From assembly GCA_028015205.1 (NCBI GenBank), contig CM051517.1, positions 39,567,135 to 39,631,134 of the forward strand: 64,000 nt of DNA, written 5' to 3'. The stretch is from Mytilisepta virgata. Lineage: Eukaryota > Mollusca > Bivalvia > Mytilida > Mytilidae. Under the pieces are notes generated by a model. It made no database searches. It was not told where the DNA came from and worked only from the letters and a program-made list of their open reading frames with translations. This document shows, piece after piece, positions 60,201-64,000 of this stretch (position 1 is its first letter; each line of letters opens with the position of its first letter). The position numbers and the translations under genes are program-made.

Positions 60201-62445
60201 TAAAATAGGCATGTAATTATCTTTTTATCAAATATTTCTCTTTCTCAGGGGCTGTAAAAATCAGAACACAATTAAAAATGATTATATTAATAAAAATTAA
60301 TGCAACAAATAGCAGAGATTTTAGTTTATTTTTTATTCCACTGACAAATATTATTGTTTCAGTTTTGTCAATGGATCAATACAAAGAGCCTTCCTCATCG
60401 GCCATATTGTCTACTGCAGATGCAACCTAATCATGTGTGCAAGGCAAGATATTGGTTATTTGGATATCGATGGGACAACCATTCGCTTATTACATATGCA
60501 GAGCTATGCCTTTTCATATGAATATGTGATAAATGGTCCAACCCTTTTCATGTCATTTTGGAATTCAAATATTCTTGCCAAAGTTTTGGTTTATTTCAAT
60601 TTCAACATTATCATTATGCAACCTTGATGAAATCTGAAAAAATTTGATTAAAAATGAAATTTGTTAGAATGACAATGTCAAAATATATACTGGTATGCTT
60701 ACTTAATTTAAAAAGTGATATTGATATACAAAACTTACGTAGCATAACAAAATACAGTATTGCCTTTTACTCTAACACTCTGAAGACCTGAAGGAAAAGG
60801 CTCATATTCTCTTGCCTGGTGGGGTTGTACATTTCTGAAAAAGACATAAAAAATCTTCATAAGTTCTCTTTTTTATCTGGTATGTGCATAAAGATATGTC
60901 ATATCTGATTCAGATTATTACATTACATACATTTGTACAACCTGTATAAAATGTAAGTGGTGAAATAAATCTCAACCTTTCTTTCAGTCCAGGAAGGGTT
61001 GTAACAATCGTCATCACAAAAGTAATTGCCCAAATATAAATACTAGTGTGAAAGTGATACTTTAAACTGTTATAATATTGTTAAATTTTGTTGGAACCAA
61101 GAAGTATCTTTGTTGTCCATAGCACAGAAATACATGTAAGACAGTTTTGGAATTACCATTTTGTTCATTTTGGCACTTGAATCTGCCTTCAACATTCTGG
61201 CTTATTGTTTCTGATTTAACTTTTTCGGCCTTAAGTAACTCAAATTTTAGCCACTTAGAACTGAATTTTTCCCACACTTCAAATGTTATTGCATTTTCCA
61301 ATAGGCCCACAACCAATTGTAATGAAATCACCCTGAGCCCCAGGACAAACAGAAAGATATCAAATCACCGTTCCCTCCCTGGGATGCAGATTTAAATGGA
61401 ATCATCTTAATCCTTTTCTTTACCTTATTCTACAGATATCTAGAATTAGTACTATCAGCGCAGGAGATACGTCAGTGTAATTCTGCATCTGGTTCAGCAC
61501 ATCCTCAGCACACACACAGTCCTCTATTGTATATCCATGTCTAGCATCTGGAGGTACAAGGTAACATTTTGCCTCCTCCTCGAACCCATGTCCACAAAAA
61601 TAAAATACTGCATAAACTTCACTTCCTATCAACTTTACAAATTCTTCCACTGCTGATAGCATTTCTGTTTTTGTTAAATTAAGTAAAGATACAACTTTGA
61701 AATCCAAACTTCTGAAAATTTCAGCCATTGTGTAGACATCTGATTTAGGAGCAGCCAGTGTTGTCTCACATCTATAATCAAAGTTTCCAATTAATAGTGC
61801 TACTTTGTCACTTGCTGAAAGTAGAAAAGAATAGTAAATCCATTTATAGTAAAATACACTCACAGATAAAGTGCACCTTTTTTTATTGATATGAAAATTG
61901 GTCTGTTGTCAAATTGCATTATAAAAATTAAAATGTTATTGCAGTTCTTTATGTTTTGACATACATTTTATGTTGAGATGTCTTATAAATTTGTCTTTAA
62001 CAAAAATTTAATATTTTTATAATAATAAATTAAACAAATACAGCAATGTTCCAGATATAGTTAATTCTTAAGCAAATGCATATTGAGGACTACTTCACTC
62101 TAGACTGGTCAGGGATTTCTACAAAAAAGTGTAAGCAAAAAGTCCAATAAATATGGTATGTAAATTATTTATTACAAGGTTACAAATGTTTATTCTTATT
62201 TCTGTGACAACACACCATTTGTATATTCCTTGGTAATAAAACATTAAATTGTAATTTTGTAACACTAAATTTATCACATTAATACATACGATTAAATTCT
62301 GGCTTTTCATTGGTCTTTATAGAGAGACTAGCTGGATATGACAATCTTATGTTCTTAGTCCCAGGTACAGAAATCATGCAAGTATAGAGTCCCTGAAGAT
62401 CATAGTTCTGCACTTTTTTCAGATGAAGTTCTGGCTTTATCTCAC
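48067..62445 (-). CDS. MALT1: MALT1-like paracaspase B, 3' eight exons (5' end beyond window)
   Basis: Exons: 62445-62290 (Ig), 61814-61424 (catalytic), 60834-60739, 59711-59596, 55845-55693, 55378-55212 (C-terminal Ig), 48640-48554 and 48216-48067. All junctions are GT-AG and in frame, giving 437 residues plus stop. Catalytic His is in YFCGHGFEEE and Cys in LILDICRIR, so the protease should be active. Exon phases equal those of gene A, exon lengths are close, and the last two exons lie in the inverted-repeat arm, 6.6 kb downstream. No linker exon like exon 5 of gene A was found. The C-terminus ARRQPIECSDSM contains a TRAF6-type PxExxD motif. The death domain and any first Ig domain must lie beyond base 64000. 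Confidence 0.87.
48554..48640 (-). CDS. MALT1: MALT1-like B penultimate exon (in the right repeat arm)
   Basis: Acceptor TATATTTTACAG, donor ACG/GTATTT; 29 codons, phase 0 on both sides. It encodes TISVHGSVSQVHEDPPKTKI then VLQDLQKLT. It is open throughout, whereas copy D lacks one base. Confidence 0.87.
50027..50293 (-). mobile_element. tRNA-derived SINE inserted in the right arm only
   Basis: Same family as 24335-24580, minus strand: head GGGGCCTCGGTGGCCGAGTG, box B within GTGAGTTCGAATCTCAC (50203-50219), tail CAAACAAAAAAA. It is flanked by the 15-bp duplication ACTACTTAAATGGTT at 50012-50026 and 50294-50308. Confidence 0.92.
50760..51400 (-). repeat. Diverged tandem repeat, ~146-bp unit, right-arm copy
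   Basis: Inverse of 466-1430 with about 5 units (landmarks near 50820, 50951, 51090, 51206 and 51330). Confidence 0.8.
51511..55211 (-). other. Intron of MALT1-like gene B outside the repeat arm
   Basis: It lies between the C-terminal Ig exon and the right arm. It includes a small element with AATAAACTTACT-like ends (about 52025-52115) and TATA-rich tracts. No exon of either strand could be supported, including the 86-codon frame at 53830-54090 and the 108-codon frame at 54655-54981. Confidence 0.5.
55212..55378 (-). CDS. MALT1: MALT1-like B exon (C-terminal Ig-like domain)
   Basis: Acceptor TATTAAATTTCAG, donor AAG/GTATGG; 167 nt leaving phase 0, as in gene A (170 nt). It encodes DVKVLLEFQTEFSNMLTIFC, close to LGFAAEFSNVMIIYT in human MALT1 (recalled). 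Confidence 0.87.
55693..55845 (-). CDS. MALT1: MALT1-like B exon (protease-to-Ig link)
   Basis: Acceptor TTAATTTCAATAG, donor G/GTAAAA. IQIPEIKSNLLQPRRSLADR aligns with DQIPEFKSNLAEPRRSFQDP of gene A. Confidence 0.87.
56170..57915 (+). repeat. Degenerate block with ~160-bp internal repeats
   Basis: The phrase GGCCATCTTGGTTGACAGTC, with variants, recurs near 56328, 56496, 56646, 56812, 56980, 57137 and 57288. Each is followed by GGACCAT and CCAAGT(C/T)TGGTTCCAA-type sequence. It is the same family as 15070-16560, opposite orientation. It lies in an intron of gene B. Confidence 0.75.
58260..59280 (+). mobile_element. Non-autonomous element ending in a 31-bp palindrome
   Basis: The block contains two copies of TTGCTATTGCGCAATACTGT (58543 and 58579), repeats of TTTTGGACCCTTTGGACC-type sequence, a CGACGACGCTGACGCCGCC tract, and ends in a palindrome at 59248-59278 (TATACGACCGCAAAA, A, TTTTGCGGTCGTATA). 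I recall this pattern as a frequent bivalve repeat. It lies in an intron of gene B. Confidence 0.6.
59596..59711 (-). CDS. MALT1: MALT1-like B exon (end of the caspase-like domain)
   Basis: 116 nt, identical in length and phase to gene A exon 8. It encodes TSKGMYAYEDTHNGILVKYL; the Glu in AYED matches the P1-pocket Glu500 of human MALT1, as I recall it. Confidence 0.88.
60739..60834 (-). CDS. MALT1: MALT1-like B exon (strand after the catalytic loop)
   Basis: Acceptor GTCTTTTTCAG, donor AC/GTAAGT. It ends VKGNTVFCYAT, matching NIVFGYAT of human MALT1 and GNTVVLYST of gene A. Confidence 0.87.
61424..61814 (-). CDS. MALT1: MALT1-like B catalytic exon
   Basis: Acceptor TTCTACTTTCAG, donor AAG/GTAAAG. 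It encodes SDKVALLIGNFDYRCETTLA, the pocket Asp in APKSDVY, SLDFKVVSLLNLTKTEM, the catalytic His in FCGHGF, and D/Cys in LDICR. SDKVALLIGN is nearly identical to KDKVALLIGN of human MALT1 (recalled). Confidence 0.93.
62290..62445 (-). CDS. MALT1: MALT1-like B Ig-domain exon
   Basis: Acceptor TTTGTATTTTTAG, donor C/GTATGT; phase 1 on both sides. It encodes YDLQGLYTCMISVPGTKN, an Ig F strand with the Y-x-C pattern. It splices straight onto the catalytic exon in frame. Confidence 0.82.
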
Positions 62446-62459
62446 CTAAAAATACAAAA

Positions 62460-62542
62460 ATGGGTCAAAGACACAAATGGCCGGGTTGCTGGGTGTTTAC
62501 TGTAGTGGTGACAAAGGTCATTACAAGATCATATTGCACAAT
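62460..62542 (+). repeat. 80-bp segment bordering the array, copy 1
   Basis: TGGGTCAAAGACACAAATGG through ATCATATTGCACA. It recurs with few changes at 63749-63829, inside the array. Confidence 0.9.
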
Positions 62543-62639
62543 AGCAGTCATGAATATTTATATAAACAAAATCAGACACATTGTATGTTGGTGTACGAGC
62601 ACAGAGGCAGCCATCAATTTAATTAGAAATAGGTGAAGT

Positions 62640-64000
62640 AAGCAATATTTGATTTGATTACATGTTGATAAACACTTGTTTGGAAAAATGGGAAATAATT
62701 CCTAAAATAATTCCATAAAGTGAGGTGCACATCTTCAATATGTATTAAAAGATTCTGTGAAGTTTCAATGACGCGGGTGAAAAACTGTAGGAGGAGTTGA
62801 TTTGGCAAAATAGGTACCCTCTATTGAAGATGTCAATAAAAAACGACTAAGTTCCACAGTTTGGAAAAATGGGAAATAATTCCTGAAATAATTTCATAAA
62901 GTGAGGTGCACATCTTCAATATATATAGAAACATTCTATGAAGTTTCAAGGATGTGGGTGAAAAACTGTAGGAGGAGTTGATTTCACAAAATAGGTACCC
63001 TCTATTGAAGATGTCAATAAAAAACGACTATGTTCCAAAGTTTGGGAAAAATGGTAAAAAATTCCTGAAATAATTCCATAAATTGAGGTGCACATCTTCA
63101 ATATATATAGAAACATTCTATGAAGTTTCAAGGATGTGGGTGAAAAACTGTAGGAGGAGTTGATTTCACAAAATAGGTACCCTCTATTGAAGATGTCAAT
63201 AAAAAACGACCGAGTTCCAAAGTTTGGGAAAATGGGAAATAATTCCTGAAATAATTCCATAAAGTGAGGTGCACATCTTCAATATATATAGAAACATTCT
63301 ATGAAGTTTCAAGGATGTAGGTGAAAAACTGTAGGAGGAGTTGATTTCACAAAATAGGTACCCTCCATTGAAGATGTCAATAAAAAACGACTAAGTTCCA
63401 CAGTTTGGGAAAATGGGTAATAATTCCTGAAATAATTCCATAAAGTGAGGTGCACATCTTCAATATATATAGAAACATTCTATGAAGTTTCAAGGATGTG
63501 GGTGAAAAACTGTAGGAGGAGTTGATTTCACAAAATAGGTACCCTCTATTGAAGATGTCAATAAAAAACGACTAAGTTCCACAGTTTGGAAAAATGGGAA
63601 ATAATTCCTGAAATAATTCCATAAAGTCAGGTGCACATCTTCAATATATATAGAAACATTCTATGAAGTTTCAAGGATGTGGGTGAAAAACTGTAGGAGG
63701 AGTTGATTTCACAAAATAGGTACCCTCTACTGAAGATGTCAATAAAAAATGGGTCAAAGACACAAATGGCCGGGTTGCTGGGTGTTTATTGTAATGGTGA
63801 CAAAGGTGATTACAAGATCATATTGCACATGGGAAATAATTCTTGAAATAATTCCATAAAGTGAGGTGCACATCTTCAATATATATAGAAACATTCTATG
63901 AAGTTTCAAGGATGTGGGTGAAAAACTGTAGGAGGAGTTGATTTCACAAAATAGGTACCCTCTATTGAAGATGTCAATAAAAAACGACTAAGTTCCAATG
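62640..64000. repeat. 181-bp tandem array running off the window
   Basis: The unit includes GTGAGGTGCACATCTTCAAT, GTAGGAGGAGTTGATTTCAC and TTGAAGATGTCAATAAAAAA. GGGAAATAATTCC starts near 62690, 62871, 63052, 63234, 63415 and 63596, and again at 63831 after an 80-bp insert. The long minus-strand frame at 62946-63260 is a translation of the repeat. It lies in the intron upstream of the Ig exon of gene B. Confidence 0.93.
63749..63829 (+). repeat. 80-bp segment inside the array, copy 2
   Basis: Near-identical to 62460-62542; it interrupts the 181-bp periodicity between units 7 and 8, so the array block together with its left border was probably duplicated. Confidence 0.9.

Noticed and set aside
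62946..63260. 104-codon minus-strand frame
   Set aside because: It is a translation of the 181-bp tandem repeat, and its peptide repeats with the DNA period.

Overview
This is animal genomic DNA. It is AT-rich and intron-bearing, with GT-AG introns, single coding exons separated by kilobases, dense MITEs, a tRNA-derived SINE, satellites and degenerate Ty3/gypsy sequence. The gene content (a MALT1-type paracaspase with a death domain and Ig domains, LACC1, an ER-type carboxylesterase) and several repeat families I associate with marine mussels suggest a bivalve mollusc, probably Mytilidae. The species call rests on memory and was not tested by any search.

Layout. Bases 307-6345 and 45409-51510 form a large inverted repeat with arms of about 6 kb around a spacer of about 39 kb. 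Both arms carry the last two exons of a MALT1-like paracaspase, a decayed Ty3/gypsy integrase region, a MITE-rich block and a 146-bp tandem repeat. The spacer holds exons of a DUF4239-like membrane protein in permuted order (7.5-8.9 kb), a two-exon carboxylesterase ending in KDEL (12.5-20.9 kb, minus), a LACC1/FAMIN purine-nucleoside enzyme (25.9-27.0 kb, minus), and a complete 12-exon MALT1-like gene, called A (29.1-39.5 kb, minus; 630 codons plus stop by hand splicing). It also holds a 64-bp satellite with a 384-bp higher-order period (41.7-43.3 kb).

A second MALT1-like gene, B (minus), starts beyond the right edge. Its Ig, caspase-like and C-terminal exons lie at 62.4-55.2 kb and its last two exons lie inside the right repeat arm (48.64-48.07 kb). 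The left arm therefore holds a plus-strand duplicate of those last exons, copy D, with a 1-base deletion. A and B share intron phases and near-identical exon lengths, so they are paralogues.

MALT1 cleaves and scaffolds signalling proteins in NF-kB activation, and LACC1 links purine metabolism to inflammatory output, so the window looks like an innate-immunity locus that is expanding by duplication. That functional grouping is inference.

Mobile DNA explains most of the rest: a 4.5-kb Mutator-like element with a 10-bp target duplication inside the carboxylesterase intron; an unusual MITE made of 16 AAGATATCTT boxes spaced 21 bp apart in the last intron of gene A; a foldback element; a SINE present in one inverted-repeat arm and absent at the matching site of the other; and a 181-bp tandem array that runs off the right edge.
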